Below are positions 18,045-25,530 of a stretch of 64,000 nt of DNA, one piece after another. The notes beneath the pieces were generated by a model. It did not search any database. It was not told the origin of the DNA and saw only the letters and a program-made list of their open reading frames with translations. The position numbers and the translations under genes were made by a program. Position 1 is the stretch's first letter. Each line of letters starts with the position of its first letter. This DNA comes from Fimbriimonadaceae bacterium (lineage in GTDB: Bacteria > Armatimonadota > Fimbriimonadia > Fimbriimonadales > Fimbriimonadaceae): assembly GCA_020847855.1 (NCBI GenBank), contig JADLBH010000023.1, forward strand, positions 17,834-81,833, read 5' to 3'.

Positions 18045-18076
18045 CGATACACCGCGCCTTCGACCGGGCCCGAGGG

Positions 18077-18082
18077 TACTCT
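18077..18082 (+). promoter_or_regulatory. -10 element for mnmG (leaderless type)
   Basis: TACTCT, 7 nt before the mnmG ATG at 18090; no Shine-Dalgarno between. Confidence 0.5.
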
Positions 18083-18089
18083 CGAACGG

Positions 18090-19955
18090 ATGCGCGCGTA
18101 TGACGTCGTAGTTGTCGGCGCAGGCCACGCGGGCATCGAGGCAGCGGCCGCAGCCGCGCGCTTAGGAGCCCGAACCCTTTGCGTTACACTTCGGCTGGAG
18201 AACATCGGGCATCTGCCCTGTAACTGCTCCATTGGGGGTCCGGGCAAGGGCCAGATCGTTCGCGAGGTGGATGCCCTGGGCGGAGTCATGGCCCTCGCGG
18301 CCGACCACACTACGACGCACACTCGGCGGGTCGGAACCGGAAAAGGCCCTGCGAACCAAACGATCCGCGCTCAGGTCTGCAAGGTCGCCTACCCGCTTTG
18401 GGTCCGTTCGTTCTTGGAGAGAATCCCAGGGCTCGAGGTGCGGCAAGGCGAAGCGAGCAGCGTGCTCCTCGATCATGGACGAGTCGCTGGCATCGTGCTC
18501 GACGGAGAGCGCATTGCAGCACGCGCGGTCGTCTTGACCACGGGCACGTTTCTCAATGGCGTTTGTCACGAAGGCGCGAACTCGGTGAGCGCCGCCAGGC
18601 ACGGGGACGCACCCTGTACCGACTTGGCAAGCTGGCTCGTCTCCGAAGGCTTCCGACTTCGTCGGTTCAAGACGGGCACGACCCCTCGGATCCACCGCGA
18701 CTCCGTCCACTGGGACGAAATCGAGGAGCTGCCTTCCGAGCCCGAGGCGGGCCCGATCAGCTTCCTTCTCGACGCCTTGCCCGAAAGCGTCGGGAACCTC
18801 CCTGCCTATAGAACTCACACGAACGAGGCGACCCATGCGATCCTTCGGTCGAACCTTTCCGCGAGCGCAATGTTCTCCGGACGGATCGAGGGCACTGGGC
18901 CACGCTTCTGCCCCAGCGTCGAGGACAAGGTCGTGAGGTTTGCGAGCAAGGCCTCCCACCCGGTCTTCTTGGAACTCGAGGAGATGAACGGGCCCAGCGT
19001 CTATGTCCAAGGCTTCAGCACCTCGATGCCCGCCGAGGTCCAACTGGAGGCCCTGCAGACGATCCCTGGGCTCGCTCGGGCCGAAGTGCTCCGCTATGGA
19101 TATGCCGTCGAGTACGACTCGCTCGACCCGCTCCATCTCGACCCGTGCCTCATGGCAAAGGACGTGCCCGGCCTCTACTTCGCAGGTCAGTTGAACGGCA
19201 CGAGCGGATACGAGGAGGCTGCGGGCCAAGGGCTTCTCGCGGGTGCGAACGCTGCACTGGCCAGCCTTGGCAAAGGCAGTTTCGAGCTCAGCCGAAGCAG
19301 TTCTTACATCGGGGTTATGGTGGACGACCTCGTCACCAAGGGCGCCGAGGACCCTTATCGGATGCTCACCGGGCGCGCCGAGCACCGACTCGTCCTCCGC
19401 CACGACAATGCGGACCAGCGGCTCACCCCCATCGCCATCGAGCTCGGGTTGGTGTGCGGGGCGAGGAAGGCGAGACTGGAGGAGAAGGTTCGGAAGCTCG
19501 CCAAGGCCAAGGAATGGGCCCTGAACACGCACCTCCTCGAGTCCACCGCGGAATCGGAGGTCCCAGCCTCCCTCTCAGTAACGGGCCGTGCCGCAGTTTG
19601 GTCGCTCCTGCGCAGGCCCGGCGTCGGCCCCGCCGAGATCGCGTCCGTGGCCGAAAGGCTAGGCTGGGCCCAGGCGGTGCCGTGGAGCGATCCGGTATGG
19701 AACCTCCTGGAGGTGGAGGCGAAGTTCGAAGGCTACTTGCAACGCGAGGAGCGGGAGATCGCGAAGCTAGCCCGCCTGGAAACGATGAGGATCCCAGGGA
19801 CGCTCGACTATGCGCGCATCGGCGGGCTCAGCCACGAATCGAGGGAAAAGCTGGCAGAGGTCCGCCCCACCTCGGTGGGCCAAGCCGGAAGGATCCCCGG
19901 TATGCGGCCCACGGACATCGCCTTGCTCGTGGGGCACGTCAGGCTTATGGGTTAG
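18090..19955 (+). CDS. mnmG: tRNA uridine-5-carboxymethylaminomethyl modification FAD enzyme
   Basis: 621-residue MnmG/GidA, which with MnmE builds the cmnm5 group on wobble U34 of certain tRNAs. The FAD-binding VVVGAGHAGIEAAAAAARLG is at the N terminus (residues 6-25), followed by CNCSIGGPGKGQIVREVDALGG, TGTFLNGVCHEG, and the late motif YFAGQLNGTSGYEEAAGQG. The C-terminal helical domain ends with RPTSVGQAGRIPGMRPTDIALL, the conserved tRNA/MnmE-binding region. ATG at 18090 gives the family's normal N terminus and length; a TACTCT box sits 7 nt upstream. The stop interlocks with that of the convergent proteasome-like gene (TTAG at 19952-19955). Confidence 0.96.
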   Translation: MRAYDVVVVGAGHAGIEAAAAAARLGARTLCVTLRLENIGHLPCNCSIGGPGKGQIVREVDALGGVMALAADHTTTHTRRVGTGKGPANQTIRAQVCKVAYPLWVRSFLERIPGLEVRQGEASSVLLDHGRVAGIVLDGERIAARAVVLTTGTFLNGVCHEGANSVSAARHGDAPCTDLASWLVSEGFRLRRFKTGTTPRIHRDSVHWDEIEELPSEPEAGPISFLLDALPESVGNLPAYRTHTNEATHAILRSNLSASAMFSGRIEGTGPRFCPSVEDKVVRFASKASHPVFLELEEMNGPSVYVQGFSTSMPAEVQLEALQTIPGLARAEVLRYGYAVEYDSLDPLHLDPCLMAKDVPGLYFAGQLNGTSGYEEAAGQGLLAGANAALASLGKGSFELSRSSSYIGVMVDDLVTKGAEDPYRMLTGRAEHRLVLRHDNADQRLTPIAIELGLVCGARKARLEEKVRKLAKAKEWALNTHLLESTAESEVPASLSVTGRAAVWSLLRRPGVGPAEIASVAERLGWAQAVPWSDPVWNLLEVEAKFEGYLQREEREIAKLARLETMRIPGTLDYARIGGLSHESREKLAEVRPTSVGQAGRIPGMRPTDIALLVGHVRLMG

Positions 19956-20581
19956 ATCCGGACGAAGTTCCGGTCGGCATCCCCGCCACGACGCACATAG
20001 GCACACTCCAGCTCGCAGCCCTCCGGGCTTCCGAACGCCGCCACGAGCGCGTCCTTTGCGACCTCCAAGCTGGTCGCAAAGCCGGTCAGCTTCTTGACCA
20101 CTTCCACGGAGTCGGCTTCCGACGCTGCGATCGCGACCGGGAACGGGCAGCTCGCGAAGTCGCCGTCGAAATCGAGGACGAAGGCCCGATCCTGCTCTGG
20201 CGCTGGCCCACACTCGACGAGCACGGCCTTGGCGATGAACGGGGCCGAGGAGAAGTCCGCGAAAGCGCGCTTGATCGGCGTGCTTACCGTCGTGGCGACC
20301 CGCTGGACGGTCACGTCCGCTTCCGCTCGCTGGAACCCTTCGCGGTGTGCGAACTCGATGCACGCCGTGCGGAGCGCCTCGATGTCCGACTGTAGCCCTA
20401 GAGCTCCCAGGGCGAGCCGGTCGTACACTTCGAAGAGCTTGTTCCCATGCCGTCCATAGGTCGCCATCAGGACGCCCTCCGGACACGAGACTGCGGCAAC
20501 CGGCAAGGCGGGGGCAAGGCGCGACTCGATGAACTGGATTCGGTGACCGACGCTCTCTTGCCAATCGTAGGGGGTCAGCAT
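19952..20581 (-). CDS. proteasome alpha-subunit-like protein
   Basis: 209 residues. The N terminus LTPYDWQESVGHRIQFIESRLA resembles the H0 helix of alpha-type 20S subunits, followed by PVAAVSCPEGVLMATYG, a degenerate NTN-hydrolase strand with no N-terminal catalytic Thr. Then come KLFEVYDRLALGALGLQSDIEALRTACIEFAHREGF and the VTVQRVATTVSTPIKRAF stretch, matching the order seen in actinobacterial PrcA. This suggests a non-catalytic ring subunit. Pup/UBact-type proteasome systems are reported from Armatimonadota, but no beta subunit, Pup or ligase is adjacent. It overlaps mnmG at its stop. TACTAT lies 9 nt before the ATG. The family call is from motif memory and could instead be another NTN-fold paralogue. 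Confidence 0.65.
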   Translation of the reverse strand: MLTPYDWQESVGHRIQFIESRLAPALPVAAVSCPEGVLMATYGRHGNKLFEVYDRLALGALGLQSDIEALRTACIEFAHREGFQRAEADVTVQRVATTVSTPIKRAFADFSSAPFIAKAVLVECGPAPEQDRAFVLDFDGDFASCPFPVAIAASEADSVEVVKKLTGFATSLEVAKDALVAAFGSPEGCELECAYVRRGGDADRNFVRI

Positions 20582-20603
20582 CGCTCCCCGATAGTATGCC
20601 CGG

Positions 20604-21179
20604 TCACAGGCCTCGCCATCGCGGCGTGTTCTCGGTGCCCGTCTTCCCTTTTAGGAGCGTCTCCACCGTTGTGCCCGGCAACGTCTCGACGATCTGCTCC
20701 TTCTTCCAGACTGTGAAGTAACCCAGGCCGCCCCTCCCCAGGCTCGACGGCATCGCGACCCGATATCGAGCGGAAGCGTCCAGCGCGGCACCGGCGACCG
20801 TGACCTCCTTGACCCTGGAGCCGGCCACGCCGCGTGGCGAGCAAGTCACCGTGATGCCCGATACCTGTAAGAAGCCAGGGTTGGGGGAAGGAAGCAGGGA
20901 CACCGACCTCTCTAGAGCCGATCGAACCTGGGCCCCGGTAAGCTCCACGACCACGACTTGGTCCGAGGGGAACTGGAGCATCTTCGAGAGGTCGCCCGAT
21001 TTGAAGTCCGACTTGATGACCCCGGCGGGCAGGAACGCGATCTCCGCCTTGGTGGCGGCTCGAATCACGTCGGCAGCGGCTTGGGCCGGGCCGAACGACT
21101 CCGTGTCAGGACCCGCGACGGCGACCTGGGCCAAGGCCAGGAGAGCCATCACGGGCAAGAGAAAGTTCCGGGCGTTCAC
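20604..21179 (-). CDS. secreted stand-alone 5'-nucleotidase C-terminal domain protein
   Basis: About 191 residues. It has a signal peptide (NARNFLLPVMALLALAQVAVA) followed by a domain resembling the substrate-binding C-terminal domain of UshA/5'-nucleotidases: SGDLSKMLQFPSDQVVVVELTGAQVRSALE and a final RYRVAMPSSLGRGGLGYF. The N-terminal metallophosphatase domain that normally provides catalysis is absent, so nucleotidase activity is not expected from this protein alone. GTG at 21179 is chosen with AAGAG 9 nt upstream; a TTG three codons earlier (21188) is equally possible. It lies just downstream of rplK on the same strand. It may bind nucleotides or be a remnant of a larger enzyme. Confidence 0.7.
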   Translation of the reverse strand: MNARNFLLPVMALLALAQVAVAGPDTESFGPAQAAADVIRAATKAEIAFLPAGVIKSDFKSGDLSKMLQFPSDQVVVVELTGAQVRSALERSVSLLPSPNPGFLQVSGITVTCSPRGVAGSRVKEVTVAGAALDASARYRVAMPSSLGRGGLGYFTVWKKEQIVETLPGTTVETLLKGKTGTENTPRWRGL

Positions 21180-21245
21180 GAGTCCCAACTCTTTTGACTC
21201 TTGCGCGACGCGTACGATTCGTCCGCGACCTAAGAATCAGGTCCT

Positions 21246-21671
21246 TTAGAAGTCGGTCTCCAAGCCCATGGAGCGGGCGGAGCCCGCAACGATTCGTGCC
21301 GCCATCTCCTCGTCCTCGGTGTTGAGGTCCTTCATCTTCAAGCGGGCGATCTCGAGGGCCTTTGCCTTCGTGAGCTTGCCTGCGACCTCCTTGCCAGGGT
21401 TGCTCGAACCCTTCTCCAGGCTGATCGCCTTCTTGATCAGGTCGGTCATGAGAGGCTGCTTGATCACGAACGTGAACGACCGGTCCTCGAAGACCGTGAT
21501 CTCGACCGGGAGCGTGTAGCCCATCTGGGGCATGGAGAGCTCATTGAACTTCTTGAGGAACTCCATCATGTTGATCCCTGCCTGTCCTAGGGCCGGTCCG
21601 ACGGGAGGGGCGGGCGTGCCTTTGCCTGCCGGAATGTTGAGCTTGATAACGGATGCGACCTTTTTTGCCAT
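21246..21671 (-). CDS. rplK: 50S ribosomal protein L11
   Basis: 141 residues, full length. The N-terminal domain has [29 protein letters not shown] (the thiostrepton-binding Pro region), and the C-terminal rRNA-binding domain ends [18 protein letters not shown]. It binds 23S rRNA helices 43/44 in the GTPase-associated centre. GAGGCGAG just upstream of the ATG serves as ribosome site. In most bacteria rplK is sandwiched between nusG and rplA; here the upstream neighbour is the divergent E2 gene and downstream is an unrelated secreted protein, so the usual cluster has been broken up. Confidence 0.97.
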   Translation of the reverse strand: MAKKVASVIKLNIPAGKGTPAPPVGPALGQAGINMMEFLKKFNELSMPQMGYTLPVEITVFEDRSFTFVIKQPLMTDLIKKAISLEKGSSNPGKEVAGKLTKAKALEIARLKMKDLNTEDEEMAARIVAGSARSMGLETDF

Positions 21672-21812
21672 GTTCTCGCCTCGCGCGGGATTCGTTCGGC
21701 ATAGGCGAGGGAGTGGGAAGCGTCACCCCGTATGCCGCGGAGAGTTATACCGCCGTCCGTTCTTCCGACGGGCCCGTTCGGCCCGGCAGGGATCGCTCGA
21801 ATCGGCCTGTGC

Positions 21813-21818
21813 CAGAAT
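21813..21818 (+). promoter_or_regulatory. -10 element for E2 gene (leaderless type)
   Basis: CAGAAT, 7 nt before the ATG at 21826. The first base departs from T, but spacing matches the other leaderless starts. Confidence 0.35.
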
Positions 21819-21825
21819 CCTCACG

Positions 21826-23310
21826 ATGCCCATCGTTGAGCTCCGTATCCCCCAGATCGGGGAAGGATTGCAGGAGGCCCGGATCGTAGGGTTCCTCAAA
21901 AAGCCTGGAGATCCCGTCAAGCGGGACGAGCCGATCTACCAGATGGAGACCGACAAGGCGGTCATGGACGTGGAGTCCCCGTTCGACGGCACGATGGTGA
22001 GCTGGGTGGCCGAGCCCGACCAGGTGCTGAAGATCGGCACGGTGGTGGGCACGCTCGATTCCACCGCTGCCGCAGAAGCTCCCCCGGCTGTTCAGGCCAC
22101 CGAGCCTGAACCCGAGGAGGCGGGCACGGTCACCCTCAAGGTGCCCCAACTCGGCGAGGGCCTCCAAGAGGCGAGGATCGTAGCCCTCCTCAAGCAGCCG
22201 GGCGAGGCCGTTCGGCGCGACGAGCCGATCTACCAGATGGAGACCGACAAGGCCGTCATGGACGTCGAATCGCCCTTCGACGGGGTGCTTCTCCGGTGGA
22301 GCGTGGAAGCGGATCAGATCGTCGCGATCGGGGCCGAGGTCGCCGTTATGGGGGGCGTCCAGGGGGTCGGCGCGGAGCCGATGGCAGGGGCTGGAACGGC
22401 CGTTGGTGTTACTGAACCACCGAGGAAGGCTGCTCCACCCAGTGTCACCGGGATTGGAGCGAACCGGCGCACCGACGTCCCCCCAAAGACAAGGGCCTTC
22501 GCCAAGGAGCATGGGCTGTCCAACGAACAGATCGAGGAGATTCCGGCGGCGGGAGTGAAGCTGATGCCTGCGGACGTCGAGGCGTACTTGCGCGGCGGAA
22601 GACCCAGCGAGACATCGAAGCGAGGCGAGGGCTATGTCGAGCACCCGGTCGGCACGAAGCAGCGCGTCTTGGCCTCTCGGCTCGTGAGAGGCAGCCAGCT
22701 CGTCGTGCCCGGCATGATGAGCGTCTCGTGCGACTGGGGGCCCATCGAGAACGTTCGGGCAAGGCTCAAGGCGGAAGGCGGCGAGTTCCAGCCGAGCACC
22801 TTCACGATGTTCGCCTACTGCCTGGCCAAGGCTGCCGCGAACCATCCCATCGTCCGGAGCACGCTCGTTGGCGACGCTATGTTACGAACCTATGACCACT
22901 TGCAGTTGGGGATCGCCGTGAGCCTGCCGGGAGACGAGCTCGTGGTCGCGGTCGTTCGGGATGCCAGCAAGCTCTCTTGGCGAGAGTTCGCCGAGCAAGC
23001 CCGAGAGCGGATCCGAGTCGCGCGCGAAGGCAAGGATCAAGCCGACGAATCGGTCACGCTCAGCGTGACAAACATGCAGGCGTTCGGCATCCGCGAGGCC
23101 ATGGCGGTGGTGGTGCCGCCAGGCGTCGCCACGATCTTCCTGGGTGAGGCTCACTGGGCGTTCGGCAGCGATCCCGGTGACCCTTCCCCGCGCCGATCCG
23201 CGAACGTCGGGATCACGATTGACCATCGCGTGATCAATGGGGTCGGCGGGGCCGAGTACCTCCTGGCAGTCCGTTCGCTCGTCGAGAACGCTGCCGAGGT
23301 ACTGCAGTGA
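21826..23310 (+). CDS. 2-oxo acid dehydrogenase E2 (dihydrolipoyl acyltransferase) with two lipoyl domains
   Basis: 494 residues: two lipoyl domains (about 3-78 and 103-178, each with the lipoylated Lys in METDKAVMD), an E3/E1-binding PSBD (about 208-245, near TRAFAKEHGLSNEQIEEIPA), then the catalytic acyltransferase domain (about 260-494). The catalytic motif reads DHRVINGVGG where family members have HxxxDG, so the Asp thought to act with His is replaced by Asn. The C terminus is otherwise complete. E1 and E3 genes are not adjacent. Downstream biotin-carrier and HMG-CoA lyase genes hint at branched-chain rather than pyruvate metabolism, but substrate cannot be read from the sequence. Confidence 0.88.
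   Translation: MPIVELRIPQIGEGLQEARIVGFLKKPGDPVKRDEPIYQMETDKAVMDVESPFDGTMVSWVAEPDQVLKIGTVVGTLDSTAAAEAPPAVQATEPEPEEAGTVTLKVPQLGEGLQEARIVALLKQPGEAVRRDEPIYQMETDKAVMDVESPFDGVLLRWSVEADQIVAIGAEVAVMGGVQGVGAEPMAGAGTAVGVTEPPRKAAPPSVTGIGANRRTDVPPKTRAFAKEHGLSNEQIEEIPAAGVKLMPADVEAYLRGGRPSETSKRGEGYVEHPVGTKQRVLASRLVRGSQLVVPGMMSVSCDWGPIENVRARLKAEGGEFQPSTFTMFAYCLAKAAANHPIVRSTLVGDAMLRTYDHLQLGIAVSLPGDELVVAVVRDASKLSWREFAEQARERIRVAREGKDQADESVTLSVTNMQAFGIREAMAVVVPPGVATIFLGEAHWAFGSDPGDPSPRRSANVGITIDHRVINGVGGAEYLLAVRSLVENAAEVLQ
21832..22356 (+). repeat. tandem duplication encoding the two lipoyl domains
   Basis: Two ~225-bp segments (starting near 21832 and 22132) encode nearly the same domain. The part around the lipoyl-lysine is almost identical at DNA level, including third positions, suggesting recent duplication or gene conversion. 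Confidence 0.75.
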
Positions 23311-24023
23311 GCGGTCATCCGCGAATAGGTGTGATCATGGGCCTGGGCCGGGCCCACGCCGGCAACGACGGGGAGCGGTGCTACGTGGGCCGACCGTACA
23401 TGGACGGGGTGCTGCAGGCAGGTGGGCTCCCCATGGGAATCTCTCCAGGCAGCCCACCCGCCGAAGTCTACAGAGCTGTGGACGGACTCATGCTCATTGG
23501 CGGGCCGGACATTGACCCTGCCCACTACGGACAGTCGCGCCACGAGAGGACCGAGGTCGTACCCGCCGACCGTTGGCAGATCGAGAGCACAATCCTGGGC
23601 CAGCGCCCGAGCGGGATGCCCGTCCTCGGGGTTTGCTATGGTTGCCAGGCGTTGGCCGTCGTGGCGGGAGGAACCTTGGACCAGCACTTACCCGATTCGG
23701 TCGGCGACGATCGGCACTCCAAGGGTGCCTTGGAGACGATCACCATCGAGCCGGGCAGCCTCCTCCACCAATTGGTGGAGACAGGCGAGGTCGAAGGCAA
23801 GAGCTTCCACCACCAGGCCGTCCGGGATCCAGGGAGAGGGATGCGGGTCGTTGCACGGAGCGGCGACGTGGTGGAAGCGATCGAAGGTGACGGCTGGGTG
23901 CTCGGCCTTCAGTGGCACCTGGAGCGGACGCCGGAGAGCCCGGCGACCAAGCGAATCTTTCGAGGCTTCGTCCAAGCGTGTCAAAGCTATCGAGAGGGAG
24001 CAGAGTCGTGCGGTACTTGGTGA
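23307..24023 (+). CDS. class I glutamine amidotransferase-like gamma-glutamyl hydrolase (peptidase C26)
   Basis: 238 residues. PuuD-like fold: GLMLIGGPDIDPAHYG, the nucleophile elbow GVCYGCQAL (Cys), a His in KSFHHQAV and the terminal catalytic His in LGLQWHLE. PuuD enzymes hydrolyse gamma-glutamyl-GABA; related members act on other gamma-glutamyl amides. The start is GTG at 23307, overlapping the E2 stop by GTGA, so it is translationally coupled to E2. The next gene, a biotin carrier, starts inside its 3' end. The co-location with E2 and a biotin carrier is unusual for a polyamine enzyme, so the substrate is uncertain. Confidence 0.75.
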   Translation: MSGHPRIGVIMGLGRAHAGNDGERCYVGRPYMDGVLQAGGLPMGISPGSPPAEVYRAVDGLMLIGGPDIDPAHYGQSRHERTEVVPADRWQIESTILGQRPSGMPVLGVCYGCQALAVVAGGTLDQHLPDSVGDDRHSKGALETITIEPGSLLHQLVETGEVEGKSFHHQAVRDPGRGMRVVARSGDVVEAIEGDGWVLGLQWHLERTPESPATKRIFRGFVQACQSYREGAESCGTW

Positions 24024-24451
24024 ACGGCGTGGAGACCGATCTCGCGGCCCCCGTGGGTTCGGTGGTCAACTTGGGGGACCGCCTGAGCGTTCCCACGAGC
24101 ACGGGCCGAGCATCCGCGCTGGCTCTGCGCCAAGCGGACGCCGTCCTCGTCTCCTTCCAAGGGCGGACCTTCCGGGTCGAACGGCCGGGCCGTGCCAGGG
24201 CGAAGGGGAATGCGGGGAGCGACGGCCATGTCCGCGCCAGCATGCCAGGAACCGTCTCTGAAGTATTGGTCGAGGCAGGGGACGCCGTGGCCGCCGGGAA
24301 CCGAGTTGCCGTGCTCGAGGCGATGAAGACGCTCCAGCCGCTCCTGGCTACCGCGCATGGCACGGTCACCGAGGTTTGTGTCGCACCGGGGGATCAAGTC
24401 ACAGAGGACCAGATTCTCGTTCGGATTGAGGCTGATGGTGGAAAAGTCTAG
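24008..24451 (+). CDS. biotin carboxyl carrier-type biotinyl protein
   Basis: 147 residues. The C-terminal ~70 residues form a biotinyl/lipoyl domain with the biotin site in EAMKTLQ (Lys107), preceded by ASMPGTVSEVLVEAGD and followed by VCVAPGDQVTEDQILVRIE. The N-terminal half resembles the linker region of acyl-CoA carboxylase alpha chains. The start is GTG at 24008, with GGGAG 6-7 nt upstream, inside the 3' end of the amidotransferase gene. No carboxylase or carboxyltransferase gene is adjacent. With HMG-CoA lyase next, a role in methylcrotonyl-CoA carboxylase (leucine catabolism) is plausible but not proven. Confidence 0.75.
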   Translation: MRYLVNGVETDLAAPVGSVVNLGDRLSVPTSTGRASALALRQADAVLVSFQGRTFRVERPGRARAKGNAGSDGHVRASMPGTVSEVLVEAGDAVAAGNRVAVLEAMKTLQPLLATAHGTVTEVCVAPGDQVTEDQILVRIEADGGKV

Positions 24452-24483
24452 AAGAATCTTGCTCAACTTCCATGATTGTGAGG

Positions 24484-24489
24484 TATCAT
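24484..24489 (+). promoter_or_regulatory. possible -10 element of the leader RNA
   Basis: TATCAT in an A/T-rich patch. A start about 7 nt downstream would place the RNA 5' end right at the first strong stem of the leader. TTGCTC lies 19 nt upstream, a poor -35. Confidence 0.35.
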
Positions 24490-24495
24490 GGGGAC

Positions 24496-24630
24496 TGCAG
24501 CCACGACTGGCAGTAGCTGGGCTGCAGCGACGGATCGTCAGGTCACGAACCTGTCGGACGAACAAGAGGGACATCCTGTCGAAGGATGAAAGTGATGGCC
24601 TCGCTCCGGAACGGCGCGGGGCCTTTTTTT
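24496..24630 (+). ncRNA. structured leader RNA / attenuator upstream of HMG-CoA lyase
   Basis: About 135 nt of non-coding sequence that folds into successive perfect stems: CTGCAGCC with GGCTGCAG (8 bp), CAGGT with ACCTG around CACGA, CATCCT with AGGATG around GTCGA, then the terminator hairpin. Only 15 nt separate the T-run from the HMG-CoA lyase start, leaving no room for another promoter, so transcription of that gene must read through the terminator. I could not match it to a riboswitch or T-box class: there is no T-box antiterminator motif and no cobalamin, SAM, TPP or FMN core. An independent small RNA is the alternative. Confidence 0.5.
24597..24630 (+). terminator. intrinsic terminator before HMG-CoA lyase
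   Basis: Hairpin 24597-24623 with an 8-bp lower stem (GGCCTCGC against GCGGGGCC, one wobble), one mismatch, an inner CCG/CGG stem and a GAA loop, followed by seven T (24624-24630). It lies between the biotin carrier gene and the GGGAGG ribosome site of the next gene. Confidence 0.8.
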
Positions 24631-24645
24631 CGTCGGGAGGGCGAC

Positions 24646-25530
24646 GTGAAGGTTAGGATCGTCGAGGTCGGGCCCAGGGACGGTCTCCAGAACGAGGCGA
24701 CGCCCGTCTCGACCCAGTCAAAGGCCGCCTTCGTCGCATCCCTGGCCGCGGCGGGTCTTCACGAGATTGAGGCGACGAGCTTTGTCTCGCCCAAGTGGGT
24801 TCCTCAACTTGGCGACGCGGAGGAGCTGTGGCCCCGGTTGCCGACAGGACCCTTATACAGTGCTCTGGTCCCCAACCTGCGCGGCCTCGAACGGGCGGTC
24901 GGCCTTGGCGTTCGGCGGATCGCGCTCTTCACCGCTTCGAGCGACCTGTTCACAAAGCGGAACATCAACATGACCGTGGAAGAGTCCCTCGCGGTCGCAG
25001 GCGAGGTGATCCGCGCCTTTCGTAAGTCCGTCCCGGAGGGCTTCGTCCGAACCTACGTGAGCACCGCCTTCGAGTGTCCCTATGCAGGCCGCATGGCTCC
25101 CTCGGTCACGGCGGGCGTCGCTGGGCGCTTGCACGACCTCGGCGCGGACGAGGTGGCGATGGGGGACACGATCGGGGTGGCGAGCCCCTCCGAGGTCCGA
25201 TCCCTCGCCTCTACCCTGGAGGTACCGCTCTCCAAGACCGCGTGGCACTTTCACGATACGCGGGGGACGGCGATCGCAAATGTGGCCGCCTGCCTGGAAC
25301 TGGGCTACTCCTCGTTCGACTCGAGCGCAGGGGGCCTGGGCGGGTGCCCCTATGCCAAAGGCGCGGGTGGAAACCTCGCCACCGAGGACCTCGTCTACTT
25401 TTGTTCCCGCGAGGGTTTCGAAACCGGCGTTGATCTGCCAAGCCTCGCGCGGGCTAGTCTCCCGGTGCTGGAGGCCGTTGGCCGGTCCCCGTTTGCGCGG
25501 GCCCAACTGGCAGTGCTGGCGGCTTCGTAA
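24646..25530 (+). CDS. hydroxymethylglutaryl-CoA lyase
   Basis: 294-residue TIM-barrel lyase cleaving HMG-CoA to acetyl-CoA and acetoacetate, the last step of leucine catabolism. Family features: EVGPRDGLQNE at the N terminus, EATSFVSPKWVPQLGDAEEL, GDTIGVASP, WHFHDTRGTAIANV (metal-binding His pair) and the Cys-containing active-site loop GGLGGCPYAKGAGGN. The start is GTG at 24646 behind GGGAGG 5 nt upstream; earlier in-frame codons lie inside the terminator. The 3' end overlaps the convergent membrane protease-like gene by 77 bp. Expression is probably set by the upstream leader. Confidence 0.93.
   Translation: MKVRIVEVGPRDGLQNEATPVSTQSKAAFVASLAAAGLHEIEATSFVSPKWVPQLGDAEELWPRLPTGPLYSALVPNLRGLERAVGLGVRRIALFTASSDLFTKRNINMTVEESLAVAGEVIRAFRKSVPEGFVRTYVSTAFECPYAGRMAPSVTAGVAGRLHDLGADEVAMGDTIGVASPSEVRSLASTLEVPLSKTAWHFHDTRGTAIANVAACLELGYSSFDSSAGGLGGCPYAKGAGGNLATEDLVYFCSREGFETGVDLPSLARASLPVLEAVGRSPFARAQLAVLAAS

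Noticed and set aside
18042..18048. TACGATA as a second bidirectional promoter between FNR and mnmG
   Set aside because: The better spaced boxes are TAGTAT (FNR) and TACTCT (mnmG); TACGATA would leave a 42-nt mnmG leader without ribosome site.
20604..21179. A functional 5'-nucleotidase
   Set aside because: Only the C-terminal substrate-binding domain is present; the metal-binding N-terminal phosphatase domain is missing.
24496..24630. T-box or cobalamin riboswitch as identity of the leader
   Set aside because: The GTCAGG...ACCTG stem recalled the cobalamin core, but the GCCACTG and upstream GGGAA elements are not in place; the T-box antiterminator consensus is also absent.
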